64,000 nucleotides of DNA from Ricordea florida (GCA_949710005.1 OX453275.1:30509218-30573217); one strand, 5' to 3'; numbered from the stretch's first letter, positions 50,101-60,496 are shown. Program-made: numbers and translations. Notes: a model not told the origin generated them from the letters alone.

Positions 50101-51598
50101 CCAGAGCGCCGGGGTTCGCCATATTGGACACGTCCAGTTGACGAAGCGAAGGCCTTAAGGAGTGAAGGAAAAATGTCATTTTCTTGAATTGAAGCTAAAA
50201 AAAATTAATTGGTCGGTACTTGAAAACATAAAGGCTGTGTGAGGCCCTCATATGTTGAATGAACGGCCCTTTCGCTTTCCGAGCCTTTACCCGCGACGCG
50301 CTTTGCTATTTTCGTTCGCGCCCACATTGCTATAAAATGGAACAGGCTGCAGTCAAACAGATTGAAGATTGAATGCGCAGCAAGAGTAGCAAATCACGTG
50401 GTTATTTACACTTGGCTTGCTTCTATCATGGATGGCTGGGTGGCTTTGCATTTGGAGAATCGCACCCGGTATTCGCAAGGGGCTTGGGTTCGAATCCCAG
50501 TCCAGCCTTGTCTTTCTTCAGGTGTTAACACTGCTTGGATCAGATTTCCAACCAAATGTCATTTCAATAAAACAGGGTTTCAAATAAGAATTGTAGCAGC
50601 AGGAGAATTGTGTAAAGTAACAGGGGAATATTCTGAAAGTGCGCCATGTCTGAATTTAAAACTAGCTCAGGCCATCTAAATTTGACCGGAGAATTCTTCG
50701 TAGTAGCCGGAGAATTATACGGTTCTGTCCTCGTGTACCTGTACACAAGGGAATAGCCATTGTATTCTCTTTGTTTAGAATTCATTGGTTATGTGTGGCT
50801 TATTGTTTGGTCTTTTGTATCGGCTCTTGTGTACCGGTACACTAGGACAGAACCAATTATCCGATCTCCGATGCCTAATGAACACCCTGGAAGTATGCAT
50901 GTATCTTCAGTGTATCTTCATGTCATTTCAATAAAACGTTTTCAAGTGTAATTTACCAGTGAAGCTATTATTTTCAAATTCTAGAGAAATACATGCACCT
51001 TCACTTGTAAATTGCATTTGTGAGAGTTTATAAATAATTTATTGACTCCACGTTTCCATACGCAATGCAGATATGTGATTTGTATGGTTTTTAGTAAAAA
51101 AGGTGTAAGCTAGGGTCAATTCAGTAAAATGGTTACTATAGACCTCTTTCACAATGATGGCCAAACAAAAAACTCCTTTGTTTTCATGGTAATGAGCTTT
51201 ACTGGACTCGCTAGGATGTGCAAAATTCAGTACAATTTTTGCTCCAAAATGAGGTTAGTGGGTGTAATTAACATACATACAAAAGAATGATAAATCGGCA
51301 GCTATTTATGAAAGTAGTCTAATGTATATTAATTACTACTAGCTATTGTTTTAGAGTTTGAAAACATTAGCTACACTTGGAAAATTATGCTAGCAATTTT
51401 TTTTTTTAAATTGACCCCTGGAATGTTTTTATTTTTCTTAATTCAAGGTAAATCACCCCGCTACTGCCAGGGCTTGTACTTTAAGATGAAAGATTTGGTT
51501 TTCAACGGACCTCGCCCGTATGACTCGGAACCGCTGGAGAGATTCCTTCGACAGGAATTTGGCGAGACCGCTAAGATGACTTCTATATCACACCCAAA
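38835..51598 (+). CDS. PLA2G6: PLA2G6-type calcium-independent phospholipase A2, exons 1-8
   Basis: Exons 38835-39055, 41650-41878, 43262-43409, 45408-45685, 47367-47549, 48282-48507, 49727-50059 and 51448-51598 join in phase (2, 0, 1, 0, 0, 1, 1, 2) and give about 590 residues. Parts in order: N-terminal domain with FEVVLYNPEHS and CFSLFRL, five or more ankyrin repeats (TPLHFA, TPLHYAAE, PLDVACR, TPLHWAK, TALHIMA, TPLHDAA), a linker, then the patatin-like catalytic domain with the DGGGIRG oxyanion loop and the nucleophile motif GTSTG. The order and spacing match vertebrate iPLA2-beta, which releases fatty acid from the sn-2 position of phospholipids. The catalytic Asp and the last 200 or so residues are not in the window. 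Element 2 begins about 1.2 kb after exon 8, so either it lies in intron 8 or the gene is truncated. Confidence 0.85.
39308..39456. mobile_element. Fold-back MITE, family A copy 2
   Basis: The arms TAAGATTTCCTCACAGGTCC and TACTTCATTATGCATGC are repeated inverted at 39411-39456. It is the best preserved of the three copies; PLA2G6 intron 1. Confidence 0.7.
39537..39660. mobile_element. Fold-back MITE, family A copy 3
   Basis: Imperfect inverted arms around AACCCCATACTTCAT and CATGCCTAATGTAGTATG, 80 bases from copy 2 and related to 2578-2691. Confidence 0.5.
40590..40930. repeat. Nested fold-back repeats
   Basis: The arms CAATTAGATTATGAGCTCG (from 40600) and their complement to 40704 form one hairpin. 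A second dyad, CACTATCTATCACAGAATAG, follows near 40830, and outer arms GATTTATACTAAAA recur near 40910. PLA2G6 intron 1. Confidence 0.55.
41039..41229. repeat. 191-base near-palindrome
   Basis: The arms AAGAAATAGAAAACATGT and ATCGAGTTATAGAAACAC pair with their complements over almost the whole length around a short GCCTGCGGC-type centre. PLA2G6 intron 1. Confidence 0.7.
41424..41530. mobile_element. Fold-back MITE (GCATTAGCCCTT type)
   Basis: The arms AAAGGGAGGTGCTGACGTTT and AGCATTAGCCCTT are inverted around a short centre. A solo arm recurs at about 42353-42380. This repeat style is common in anthozoan sequence (recalled). Confidence 0.6.
45105..45390. repeat. Displaced copy of PLA2G6 exon 8 end plus flanking intron
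   Basis: 45105-45148 repeats the last 44 bases of exon 8 (51555-51598) with two changes, and the donor GTAAGT has become GTACGT. The following intron sequence and the fold-back repeat of 51700-51855 are copied too. It lies in intron 3, just before exon 4. It has no acceptor of its own in frame, so it is a dead exon piece. Confidence 0.8.
45797..47071. repeat. Paired palindromic minisatellites (CGACCGACACTCG units)
   Basis: Two arrays, 45812-46023 and 46781-47056, are built of CGACCGACACTCGACCGAT-like units that switch strand midway, so each array is itself an inverted repeat of palindromic TATCGGTCGATA-type words. Inverted TATTTTGTGCACC copies (45797-45809 and 47059-47071) bound the whole. 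It lies in PLA2G6 intron 4. It gives spurious Arg/Tyr/Thr-rich ORFs on all frames. Confidence 0.75.
48570..48980. repeat. Degenerate TTCGCCCGAA-type repeat tract
   Basis: Scattered CGCCCGAA/TTCGGGCG-like words on both strands in PLA2G6 intron 6. Non-coding; probably an old fold-back element. Confidence 0.35.
50434..50507 (+). ncRNA. tRNA-like Pol III sequence, probable SINE head
   Basis: 74 bases with a pairable 7-base acceptor stem (GGCTGGG with TCCAGCC), a TTGGG/CCCAG T-stem around TTCGAAT (B box GGTTCGAATCC) and a weaker A box. The anticodon arm does not fold into a standard 5-bp stem with a 7-base loop, so a working tRNA is unlikely. It could be a tRNA-derived SINE or pseudogene in PLA2G6 intron 7. 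Confidence 0.4.
50721..50854. mobile_element. MITE with roughly 28-base terminal inverted repeats
   Basis: GGTTCTGTCCTCGTGTACC at 50721 returns inverted at 50825-50854 (GTACACTAGGACAGAACC). The interior is about 75 bases. PLA2G6 intron 7. Confidence 0.6.
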
Positions 51599-51913
51599 GT
51601 AAGTTATTAACTGTGAATGTGGGGCAGAAAATCGGTACAGTGCTACATACCATGTTACCTAAATATTATTCAAAGCGTGATATTTTGTGGTTCAATTTTT
51701 AGATCAATGTTAGTATCTTGGCAACCGTGCACCTACCCCTCCCCTAACCCAACATTAACACTAACTTTTTAACTTATCATAACTTGTTGGATTTGGGGGG
51801 GAGGGGGGGAGGGGGGGTAGGTGCACAGTTGACCAGATATCGACATTGATCCCAATTTTTTTCTTGGTTTAAATTTTATTTTCCTTTGTTTTTTTTTTTT
51901 TTTTTTGTTTTCT

Positions 51914-51951
<38 letters not shown>

Positions 51952-52834
51952 GGGGGGGGGTATTATAATGTATGATAGTGAGTTTGAAATAAAGATTTTA
52001 ACCAAGGATAAAATGGAACCACAACATACACGCCGCCGCGAGCTTTCACATTCATAGGACATTTTCTCATGATTTCAGGCTTTTATGAACTCATTTTGCT
52101 TTAATATGTATTTTTAATGAAATCAAATATAAATATTTTAAAAATTCTTAATGGATATTCAGAGTTGTAAAAGGTGCCACTTTATTGGGTGGGTTGTGTT
52201 GGTGTTTCCAAGTTATTAAGCGATTATTTCATGAGGTTGCATTGGATATGAGAGGATAATTTATCAATGCCATATCCTGTAGGCGCGAAATTGTTTTATT
52301 CAATTTTTTAAGGTCGGATTCTTGGAAACTGTAGATATAAACTATGGAAAAATCCTTAACTTTGTAGCTATATTCGTCTTCGCCGGTGTGGCATTTTTCA
52401 AAAATGTTTGTTTCTTCCGTGGAAACCTCGCAAAATACTTCAGGTTTCAGTGTTTCAGAGTAGTATAGTAGGAGGGAATCAAATACGGATTTGTATATAA
52501 GCTGTTTTTCAGCGTGTAAAGGCTCCCAAGTATAAAAGGAAGGGTCCACAAATGATGCATTTTTGCCTATTTTCCGATTTAAAGCCCTATTTTAGAAATG
52601 AAGCGTTCTTTTCCTATTTCCCGATTTAAAGCATTGTTTTGACTTGTTTCCGACTTCCGAAGATGACCCGAAGATTTCCGAAGATGACCCAAAGATTTTC
52701 AGAGCGTTTTCCGAAAATTAATGAGCTATTTCAATTTAGACAAATATGCATACTATAAATCTTCGGAAAAACGTTGGCGCAACGCGGCATGCGTGTCTAA
52801 ATCTTTAATTTAAATAGTTGCATAAGGTTCTACT
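51599..52834. other. Start of PLA2G6 intron 8 up to element 2
   Basis: It holds the source of the duplicated intron piece with a fold-back repeat (51700-51855), long poly-T and poly-G tracts at 51886-51960, and near 52560-52640 a doubled CCGATTTAAAGC phrase. A 106-codon minus-strand frame at 52229-52549 lacks an ATG and is not claimed. The left end of element 2 must lie here, but its terminus cannot be fixed without the right end. Confidence 0.5.
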
Positions 52835-53077
52835 ATGTCTTCAGACTCTTCAGACGAGATGACCGCGTGAGAGTGGTACGCTGAGGAAACTCCTTATGTT
52901 CTTGAGAACGAGGAGGAGGACGAGGTGTTCGAGGCGCCCTGGTGGGCAGCGGCGGAGCTTCATGGGGAAGAAGAAGATAACGTGGAGGTTTTGATGAGTC
53001 AACAACTAAATGAGTACGCAGCAAAAATAGATGCTGCTTTGGAAGCGGGTGTGTTTGAGACTGCGCCTAGTGCTTAA
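52835..53077 (+). pseudogene. Small acidic protein gene with in-frame TGA
   Basis: An ATG at 52835 opens MSSDSSDEMTA, then TGA at 52868-52870, after which the same frame stays open for 68 codons that are very Glu-rich (ENEEEDEVFE) to TAA 53075-53077. It probably was one 80-residue acidic protein near the left end of the element, inactivated by a single nonsense change. There is no similarity to the TIR genes of element 1. Confidence 0.4.
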
Positions 53078-53257
53078 TTAACACTGTTTAGACTGTAACT
53101 TTTTTTTTCGGTATATATATAGAACACGTTGACAAAATTGAGAGCGTTTATTTTAGATGGTATGAAGAGGCAGGTTTAAACCGTAGTGGGAGTATAATAG
53201 ACGCAACGCAAAAGTATTTCCATTTAGTAAGTGGTGCATCAAAGGTATCTTCAAAAT

Positions 53258-56200
53258 ATGCCCACCGTCAAAGAGTTACGCTCTTTAGCAAGAAGTTATG
53301 GATTATCTGTAGGTTCTAAGATGCTGAAAGCTGACCTCCTACGAGCTATCGGGGAGGCTCACGCCGCGGAGTGGAGGAAACGACTCCGGCGAGCGCTACA
53401 GATGGGGAGATACCCTGCTATTACCAGAGGGGATATAGAGAATCCTCATAAGAAGTGGCAGCGGGCTCGTGAACTCTGTCAACTTGCGAGAGAGGTTGAC
53501 GCTGCGCTTCTCGCGGAGGGTGTCCGAAAGAAAACTACTCCAACGATGAGGGCAGAAGTTCGTAGAAAAATTGAAAACCGTCGAGCCCCCTTAGCGCGAT
53601 CTCTGGTTCGAGAAGGTGCGCGTATACTCGAAGAGTTGGATGGAGAGAGAGAGGGAGAGGAAGCTGGTCGCCGCTTCTGGAAGTGGTCTTTCTTCCGAGG
53701 CGTGGCCGGGTCTCTGGTGGATCGGATTATGGATAAGCTCCATGAGAAGGTCACCACCAGCTGCTATCTCCGATACAGTTACACCTATCGACTAAGGAAT
53801 ATCGAAACGGGAAAAACTATGCTGTTTCACAAAATCGTAAAAGGCAGCCCTTGGATCCAGCAGCTCGAGACGCAAGCCAGAGACTGGGTGCAGGCGGAAG
53901 ACGAGAAGCGCTTGATTGGTGACCAAATCGAGCGACCTAACACCAAGTGGGTCTTCATCCGATTTATCTCTGTGACAGTAAAAGCTATAGTAGATTGGCA
54001 GGCGCCTTTGTTGGGGACAGGACCACTACCCAGCTGGCTCAGAAGAAAGCCTAGGATGTATTCCTTGGATACATACGGAGATAACCTCTGTCTCTTTAGG
54101 TGTATCGCCGTTCATCGAGGTGCGCGTGCTGATTGTTGCACTCGCCAAGCTCGAGCTCTCGCTAGAGAGATATACAAATCACACGAGACTTGCCCAGGGG
54201 TTTCTCAGGACGAGCTGCGGAAAGTAGAGCAGCACTTCCGGCTCGGGATCTGGGTATACGAACCACAAGAGTCGGGAGATTGGCTGCATCGGAGGCACCC
54301 GGCTCACTATGAAAAAGTAGGCACTCCACCAATGACGATCGGCGTCTACGAGGGGCACGCGTTTTTCATTCGCGACATCCGGAAACTCGCGAAAAAGTTT
54401 GTGTGCGGGGAGTGCAATGCAAGGTTCACACGCGCCGACAACCTCCATCGCCACGCCGAGCGTTGCACCCAAGGTGAGACAAAAGTTGTCTGCAAAGGAG
54501 AGAAAGTGGAAGCTCCACCATCGGCCTTTGAGAAGGTCTTCTACCCACAAAAACGGGATAGCGTCCAAGCCGTCCAATGGCTCGAGTATGAAGCCCGAAC
54601 TAGAGGGATCCATATCCATCACCAGCTATGTGGACATGGAGGCGAGCGAGTGATAGAAGGTTTCGCCGTAGACGGTTATGATCCCATTTCAAAGACCGTC
54701 TTCCAATTCAACGGGTGCCTATGGCATGGGTGCAAACGCTGTTTCCCATTGCCGAAGCAACGCCAGGAGCAACTTCGGAATCTTTCCAAGAAAAAGGGCA
54801 GCCCTGTTACACGTGAGATAGCATACCAACAGACGCTCGAGCGAGAAGCCAAAATCCGAGCTGCTGGGTTTCGCCTTGTGGTTCGGTGGCAGCACGAGGA
54901 GCCTAAACCTTGGAGAAAAGACCGCATCCCCGAACGAAAAACCGAGACGTACCCCCACGCGATCGTGTATGACTTCGAGAGTTACCTCGACAAGTCCAGT
55001 GCGAAAAAACCGACCGCCGATTTGACTATAGAGGGAGCCCACGTTCCTATCTCCGTCTCCATATCAGACACCCTGGATCCGACTCCCGAACACCTATGCG
55101 TACGAGAGTCTAAGTTGTTGGTCTAAGAATTTGTTCGAGTGCTAGAACGACGGGCCGTTTGGATACGCGAACATGTTCGCGCGAGGTTCCTGCCCGACAC
55201 CATCGAGCTCTTACCAAAAAAGTATCGGGAAGCGATCGAAGAGTGGTGCGACCAAGTCCCTGTGCTTGGATTCAATTCGGGGAAGTACGATTTGAATTTG
55301 ATCCGGAACCACTTCGTCCCAGAAATCTGCAAGACGACCGACCAGTCCATCAAAGTGGGGTGTAAGGAAAACCAGGTTATGTATATCACAACTCCGGGCT
55401 TTAAATTTCTGGACGTTTTGAACTACATCGGTCCTGGCAAAACCTACGATGCTTGGGTCAAAGCCTACGGTTGCACTCTCACGAAGTCTTGGTTTCCGTA
55501 CGAATGGTTCGACTCGCACGACAAGCTCGACTTCCCTGGCCTACCGGACTACCCACAGTGGTTTTCGAAACTGAAAGGCAAATATCTTCTTTCCCTTTCA
55601 GAATATCGAGACTGCAAGCGGGTATTCCGGGAGAAGGGGATGCAGACCTTCGCGGACTGGCTCCGCTACTACAACAATCTCGACGTGGGCCCCTTCGTCG
55701 AAGCACTGGCCAAAATGCGCGACTTCTACACCGCGTATGGAATCGACATCTTCAAAGATGCGGTTAGTCTACCTGGAGTGTCGATGAGGTTCGTCTTGCG
55801 AGGCACACTTTGCAGCCCCAACCCGCCCGAGCTGTATGCCCCCAACAAAGAAGCGTACGACATGCTCAAAGCGGCGGTTGTCGGAGGGCCTTCGATTGTA
55901 TTTACCCGCTACCACTTGGTGGGGGTCTCGCGGATCCGGTCGCACCAATACGACCAGGCCCACCAATGTCAACGCATCCTCGGCTACGACGCGAACGCGC
56001 TCTACCTCTCTACCATGGCAGCCCCTACGCCCTGTGGGAGGGAACGGTGATCCACTACCGTAGTCCGGACGATGTCGATGGGTTTGTGGAGGCTCTACGA
56101 GAAGGAAGGTGGTTCGGGTTCGCCGAGGTTGACATCGAGGTCCCCGAACACCTCTGGCCAAAGTTCGAAGAAATGCCCCCGCTCTTCTACAACAAGGAGA

Positions 56201-57234
56201 TCCCCATCGAAGCGGTTCCCCAAGAGATGCTGGACTATCTCGAGCGAATGGGACGAACCCGATCAACAGATCCGAAGCTTGTCGGGGCCCTATGGGCCAA
56301 GAAGATTCTGTTGTACGCCCCTCTGCTCCGCTGGTACCTAGCCCACGGTTTAGTTGTCACCACGGTGTACCGGACGATCAACTACAAACCGCAAAAGATC
56401 TTCGGCTGGTTCGTCGACCAGGTTACAGAAGCTCGACGAGAAGGGGATACCAACAAGGACAAAGCACTACTTGCTGACCTGTTTAAACTGCTGGGTAATA
56501 GTTGCTACGGCAAATTTATCGAAGCGCTGGAGCGCCAGACATTGGTCTCCTACACAGCCGACGAAGCGGTGGTCGATCGTGCTCTCCGCTCTTCCTGGTT
56601 CGAGGACCTCGACGAAATAGGTTCCGCCTACGAGATCCACAGGAGGAAGCAGAAGATCGAGATCACCCGCCCGTTCCAAATCGGAATCACAGTCTATCAG
56701 CTAGCCAAACTACGGATGCTCGAATTCTACTACGACTTCCTAGACCATTTCGTAGACCGAAGATCCTTCGAGCTCCTACAGATGGATACCGATAGCCTGT
56801 ACATGGGCATCGCCGGGAAAAACCTGGACGACGTCGTCCGCCCCGAGCTCCACGAAGAGTTCGAGGGCTGCAAAAAGAAATGGCTGGCTTGGGATAAATG
56901 GAGCGGCCGGACGCCGGGCCTGTTCAAACTCGAGTTCGAGGGAACCCGGGCCATCGCTCTATGCAGCAAGGCGTACTATGTCGACAGCGAAGGAAAAAGC
57001 AAAACCTCGGCGAAGGGGATGTCCAAGAAAGACAACGACTTGACATGGAGGCGCTACAAAACAACTCTGGATGGAGCGCTCGACCGGGCAGAAAACCGGG
57101 GATTCCAAATGGACCACGGAAAGATGACAACGTACCACCAGGAGAAACTCGGGCTTTCCGCCTACTACGACAAGAGACGAGTTCTACCCGACGGGATTCA
57201 CACCGAACCCCTTGAGTACACTTTCAGGGGGTAA
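53258..57234 (+). pseudogene. Family B DNA polymerase of a second lineage, broken twice
   Basis: The start is the ATG at 53258; the frame above it opens with GTG. Parts in order: SAP-like residues 1-30 (VKELRSLARSYGLSVGS), a basic helical region, an OTU-like segment near residue 275 (DNLCLFRC with a later GHAFF), a C2H2 finger near 383, a PD-(D/E)XK/Vsr-like nuclease region (FAVDGYDP, FQFNGCLWHGC, later LVVRWQHE), Exo I YDFES, Exo II FNSGKYDLN, motif A GYDANALYL, motif B GNSCYGK and motif C MDTDSLY. Breaks are an in-frame TAA at 55124-55126 and a frame change near 56035-56050, just after motif A. Homology to the element 1 polymerase is clear only in the catalytic core and the C-terminal DKRxxxxDGIHT. 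The copy cannot make a full-length enzyme as it stands. Confidence 0.85.
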
Positions 57235-58209
57235 TTCGGTATTCCAAGGTACTACCTGCAGCTCCTTGCGGACGAAGCCTCGTTTTGGCCCGTCTCTGAG
57301 AAAGTAGACCACAGGTTCGGGTGGTCGAATCTCCGCACGCGCCTGTTCGTACACCTCGAGGCTCCAAATTGGGTCCGTTGCGCGTCTTCGCCCACCCTCC
57401 TGTTAACCAGGCTGGTATAAATATCGTACGCTGGCGTCAGAGGAAAGTCTCTCTTCCAACAAACCAACTGCCCTCCCCAGTACAACAGCTGAAGGTTTTT
57501 CTACCACCGTTTTGGATTCGATGGCATCCTGCGGTTTTTTCCCGATCAACCGCGTTGGTTTGTTGTTCAAAGCCGCGACAACAGCAGGCAGCCGAGTCAC
57601 CCATTCAACCGATCTTTCTCCTTCGGGAAGAAGCATCTCCTGGGCGTACTGGTAACCGAACAACCGCTCGGCTAGAGTCCTGTTGAACCTCTCAACGATC
57701 GCTTGGTCTCGGTGGATATCCACGCGGCCACGCCGAACTTCGGTATTGTGGCGAGCTAGTAGCGGTAAGACAGCACCCATGAACTCTTTTCCTGGATCGA
57801 CTTGGAGTAGCTTGGGCCAGGTCAAAGGACTTCGCTTGTAGATGCGCTCCAACGCTCCCGCGACTTCTCTCGCTTCCTTTGAAGCCAACGGCTCAGCCTC
57901 CTTGTAGCGCGAGGCAACATCGACCACAGTGAGCGCATATTTGTAAAGCTTCCGCCCACGTCCCGGGCGGTCATGAGGTAGAAATAGAAGATCGGCCTGA
58001 TGAACCTCGTTTGGTGTTGAGACATTGAACTTCGGTCTTGGTATGTGTTGCGGGGGCGGGAGGTAGATTTGCCACATTGCCTGATTTTTTAGCCACGCCA
58101 GGGCGGCATCTTCAGAGGTGCCAGCCGCGTCTGCCAACTTCTTCGAGGCAGCGAACCCCTTCCAATACCCCTGGGGGCTGTAGTAGATATCGGACAGCTT
58201 CTTTTCCAT
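57184..58209 (-). pseudogene. Retroviral-type integrase with nonsense codon
   Basis: From the ATG at 58209 it aligns with the element 1 integrase: YYSPQGYWKGF, catalytic D73, D138 and E173, the same 34-residue spacing. An in-frame TAA at 57403-57405 cuts off the C-terminal beta-rich domain, which remains readable in the same frame down to a stop at 57184-57186. The core is otherwise complete. As in element 1 it converges on the polymerase gene and overlaps its end. The truncated product would keep the catalytic core but lose the C-terminal DNA-binding-like part. Confidence 0.85.
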
Positions 58210-58247
58210 TGGTCTATAGTTCCATAGCGAAAAAAAGCTATTGTGTC

Positions 58248-58679
58248 TCACAACAATCGGCTAGCAGCATACCCAATGGCGAGCATCCCACCCCCTACAT
58301 AGGCTAGTTCACCTGTTTGTTGGGAACTCGAAGGACGGTAATAATCGCTCCATTGCGGGACGTCGTGGTCATCAACCGCTGTGGGACGAGGATGGGTTTT
58401 AGCGTACAAGTCGAGAGCGCGGTTAGTTGCACCTGTGTCTTGGTCAGCGCGATTTCGCAGTCGTTCCTGCTCTGCTTCCCAATCAGCCAGATTCTCGCGG
58501 CGTTTCTGAAAGGCAGCCCAGTCAGCCTGGAACTTTTCCAAAGCTTTGTCGTGACGCTTACGCTCAGCCGCCATTGCATCGGGACCTTTCCCAGAAATCG
58601 CCCGTGCGAGATACGACCCACCTACGAAGGCCGTAGCGTTCAGGATAGCCCCACCAAGCATCAACGCTATGGTTGCCAT
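58248..58679 (-). CDS. Two-helix membrane protein, homolog of element 1 133-residue protein
   Basis: 143 residues, intact. It has an N-terminal hydrophobic helix (MATIALMLGGAILNATAF), a charged stalk with RKRHDKALEKFQ, a YRPSSSQQTGEL motif and a C-terminal helix. Same plan and size as 22451-22852. It lies directly beside the integrase here, whereas in element 1 it is at the far end of the capsid block. Confidence 0.7.
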   Translation of the reverse strand: MATIALMLGGAILNATAFVGGSYLARAISGKGPDAMAAERKRHDKALEKFQADWAAFQKRRENLADWEAEQERLRNRADQDTGATNRALDLYAKTHPRPTAVDDHDVPQWSDYYRPSSSQQTGELAYVGGGMLAIGYAASRLL

Positions 58680-58681
58680 CT

Positions 58682-58897
58682 CTACTCAGTTGGGATTATC
58701 TTTTTATCGACTAAGTATTGCCTAGCTGCGACGGCTCCCGAGAGAACTGCAACCCACTTCGCGTAGTTTTCAATCGACGAGGAAGGGTCCGAGATCATAG
58801 GCGTTTTGAGAACCTTTTTCCCCAACCAACCGATACCAGCAGCAATGCCTGTCAGAGTTGCCGCTTCGACAACAGTGTTTACGACTTTGTTGTCCAT
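58682..58897 (-). CDS. 71-residue membrane protein with SDPSSSIENYAKWVAVLSG
   Basis: The start is taken at the ATG 58897 (MDNKVV), which matches the length of the element 1 protein; a GTATAGT motif lies just upstream. It has two hydrophobic helices, the second carrying the invariant YAKWVAVLSG. Intact and two bases from the next gene. Confidence 0.7.
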   Translation of the reverse strand: MDNKVVNTVVEAATLTGIAAGIGWLGKKVLKTPMISDPSSSIENYAKWVAVLSGAVAARQYLVDKKIIPTE

Positions 58898-58927
58898 CGA
58901 GACTATACAATACAAAAATCTATTCCA

Positions 58928-59245
58928 TAATTTCGCGAGGCCGCGCAGACTCGGGTGGCGGGTGAGTAAGCTTTGGCTGCTGCTGCGGTTGCTTGAGATG
59001 CGCTAGATACAGACTATACAGACTGGCGAAGAGGCTCCCTGCGGCAATCAGGAGCCCCCAATTCCATCTTGTCGTAGCTCGGTGTGGTTCGTCGTCGTGG
59101 CTCTCGCGAGCCCGCTCTCGAGACAGAGCTTGTCGAGCTTCTTTGTCGCGAGGGCTCGGCCAGCCGCAACCTTCTTAGGATCCTTCTGCTTATTCGGAGC
59201 TACGGGAGCGGCCGGCGCTGTAATACGATCTTCTTCTTCCATCAC
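58928..59245 (-). pseudogene. Membrane protein homolog of the 149-residue gene, frameshifted
   Basis: The first 25 or so codons carry the conserved KDPKKVAAG core. Near 59150-59160 the reading frame changes by one base; the original frame then ends at 59048, while the neighbouring frame continues through a hydrophobic helix (LLIAAGSLFASLYSLYL) and a Pro-rich tail to a TAG near 58928, the arrangement of the element 1 protein. It has no double-hairpin peptide. Confidence 0.6.
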
Positions 59246-59298
59246 TTTCAGACAGGGCTCGTATACTATACAAACACCAAAAAATTGCTAGCGGGACC

Positions 59299-59829
59299 CT
59301 AGCGATCCATCGAAGACTCTGCAAGAGGAACCACAGGTTCGCTAGCATCTGGGCCTGCAGCCGTCGAAGACTCTGTGTGGCAACCTACATGAGCCAGTGC
59401 AGCCACTAGCGCCACCAAACGACCTCCGTTGACAGCGATCCAGCCAGCTCCGTAGCTCAACTCACGTCGGATCAGAGCATCCTGCTGGAGGTCTGTTAAC
59501 AGTGCCTGCTCGGAATCCAGTTTTTTCCCTACTGCTCCCAACAAATGACCGACCGCCTTGCACACGACCTTCAAAACCCCGCTAGAGAGACTGTGCTCGA
59601 CCTGCTTTCCGAGGGTCACCTGGTAACGAAGATGGAGCGAAGCAACCTCCTTCCTCGAGAGCTTGTGGACGTCGCCCAGCGACAACTCCTTCCCCAAGTA
59701 CTCCTTGGTATTGCCCGCGGCCGCGAGAATAGCCAGCGCCTCCCGTTCGTCCCGAGCATTGTCTACGGGAGGCTCGCTGGGACATATCCCTTCTTCGCGG
59801 AGAATTTCATCCAGCACGGTGTCATCCAT
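59299..59829 (-). CDS. Homolog of element 1 SLGDIKKLS protein
   Basis: 176 residues from the ATG at 59829, where an ATATAGTC motif precedes the start; the frame above it overlaps the ATPase and is not coding. Conserved blocks are EALAILAAAGNTKEYLG, LSLGDVHKLS and YQVTLGKQV, then hydrophobic helices. The N-terminal region lacks the peptide that double-hairpin copy B encodes in element 1, so it shows the state without the insert. Intact. Confidence 0.7.
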   Translation of the reverse strand: MDDTVLDEILREEGICPSEPPVDNARDEREALAILAAAGNTKEYLGKELSLGDVHKLSRKEVASLHLRYQVTLGKQVEHSLSSGVLKVVCKAVGHLLGAVGKKLDSEQALLTDLQQDALIRRELSYGAGWIAVNGGRLVALVAALAHVGCHTESSTAAGPDASEPVVPLAESSMDR

Positions 59830-59831
59830 GA

Positions 59832-60479
59832 CTATATGTCTGCCGAAACAATTTTGCTGGGAGCTGGGATTTCCAACACGATATCGAATGGATGGCGGAG
59901 ACGGAAGCAAAGTCTGGCGTACGGATGCTCCTTGAGCGCGGATAGCATTTGGTGCCGCTCCTCCTTCGAGTGTCCCACCCCGTAGTTCTCCCAAAGCGTT
60001 TTCCCGTCGAGCTCGCTCGGGCTGTAAAACGTCAACATCGCTGCCACATTCTCCCGGAACGCTTTTGCCACGCTTGTGTATTGTTGGGTCAAAAGCCATA
60101 CTGAAAAATTCTTGTGCCTGCCGGAGAAAGCCAGCTCGATCAAAGCGCTGCGATGTCTTTTTACGTCCTCACTGGCGGCGCAGTCGTCCAGAATAAGCAA
60201 CACCTGGCCACGTCCTTCGAAGACCGCGACCGCCAACCGGAGGCACTTCTCAATTTCACCGCCCGAGTTCGATGGCGCCAGGGCGATGAAGCCGGCGTCC
60301 TTCAGGGCAAATCGCCGATATGTTTTGTTGTGGACGTACGTCGGGCAAATCAAACACACGACGTGGAACTTCCCACGAAAAGGACCACGGAGAGCTTCGA
60401 CGACCAGTCTAGACTTCCCGGAAGCGGTTGGACCGATGATAAGCAGGTGGCCGGGTATCAAATCGGTGAGACAATCCAT
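59832..60479 (-). CDS. A32-type DNA packaging ATPase
   Basis: 215 residues, intact. Walker A is GPTASGKS at residues 16-23, Walker B is VLLILDDC, followed by FSGRHKNFSVWLLTQQ. The start MDCLTDLIPGH lines up with the ATG chosen in element 1. It ends two bases before the next start codon and lies beside the capsid gene. Motifs are complete, so this gene alone would be functional, although the element as a whole is decayed. Confidence 0.88.
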   Translation of the reverse strand: MDCLTDLIPGHLLIIGPTASGKSRLVVEALRGPFRGKFHVVCLICPTYVHNKTYRRFALKDAGFIALAPSNSGGEIEKCLRLAVAVFEGRGQVLLILDDCAASEDVKRHRSALIELAFSGRHKNFSVWLLTQQYTSVAKAFRENVAAMLTFYSPSELDGKTLWENYGVGHSKEERHQMLSALKEHPYARLCFRLRHPFDIVLEIPAPSKIVSADI

Positions 60480-60496
60480 AGTATATAGGGAGGCAA

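Noticed and set aside
50434..50507. Functional tRNA gene
   Set aside because: Acceptor and T arms pair, but the anticodon arm does not; a tRNA-derived repeat is more likely.
52229..52549. 106-codon minus-strand ORF before element 2
   Set aside because: It opens at GTG with no ATG or clear splice site and no recognised similarity; left unassigned.
54179..57130. Numerous minus- and plus-strand ORFs overlapping the element 2 polymerase
   Set aside because: GC-rich sequence has few stops; these are shadow frames of the polymerase.
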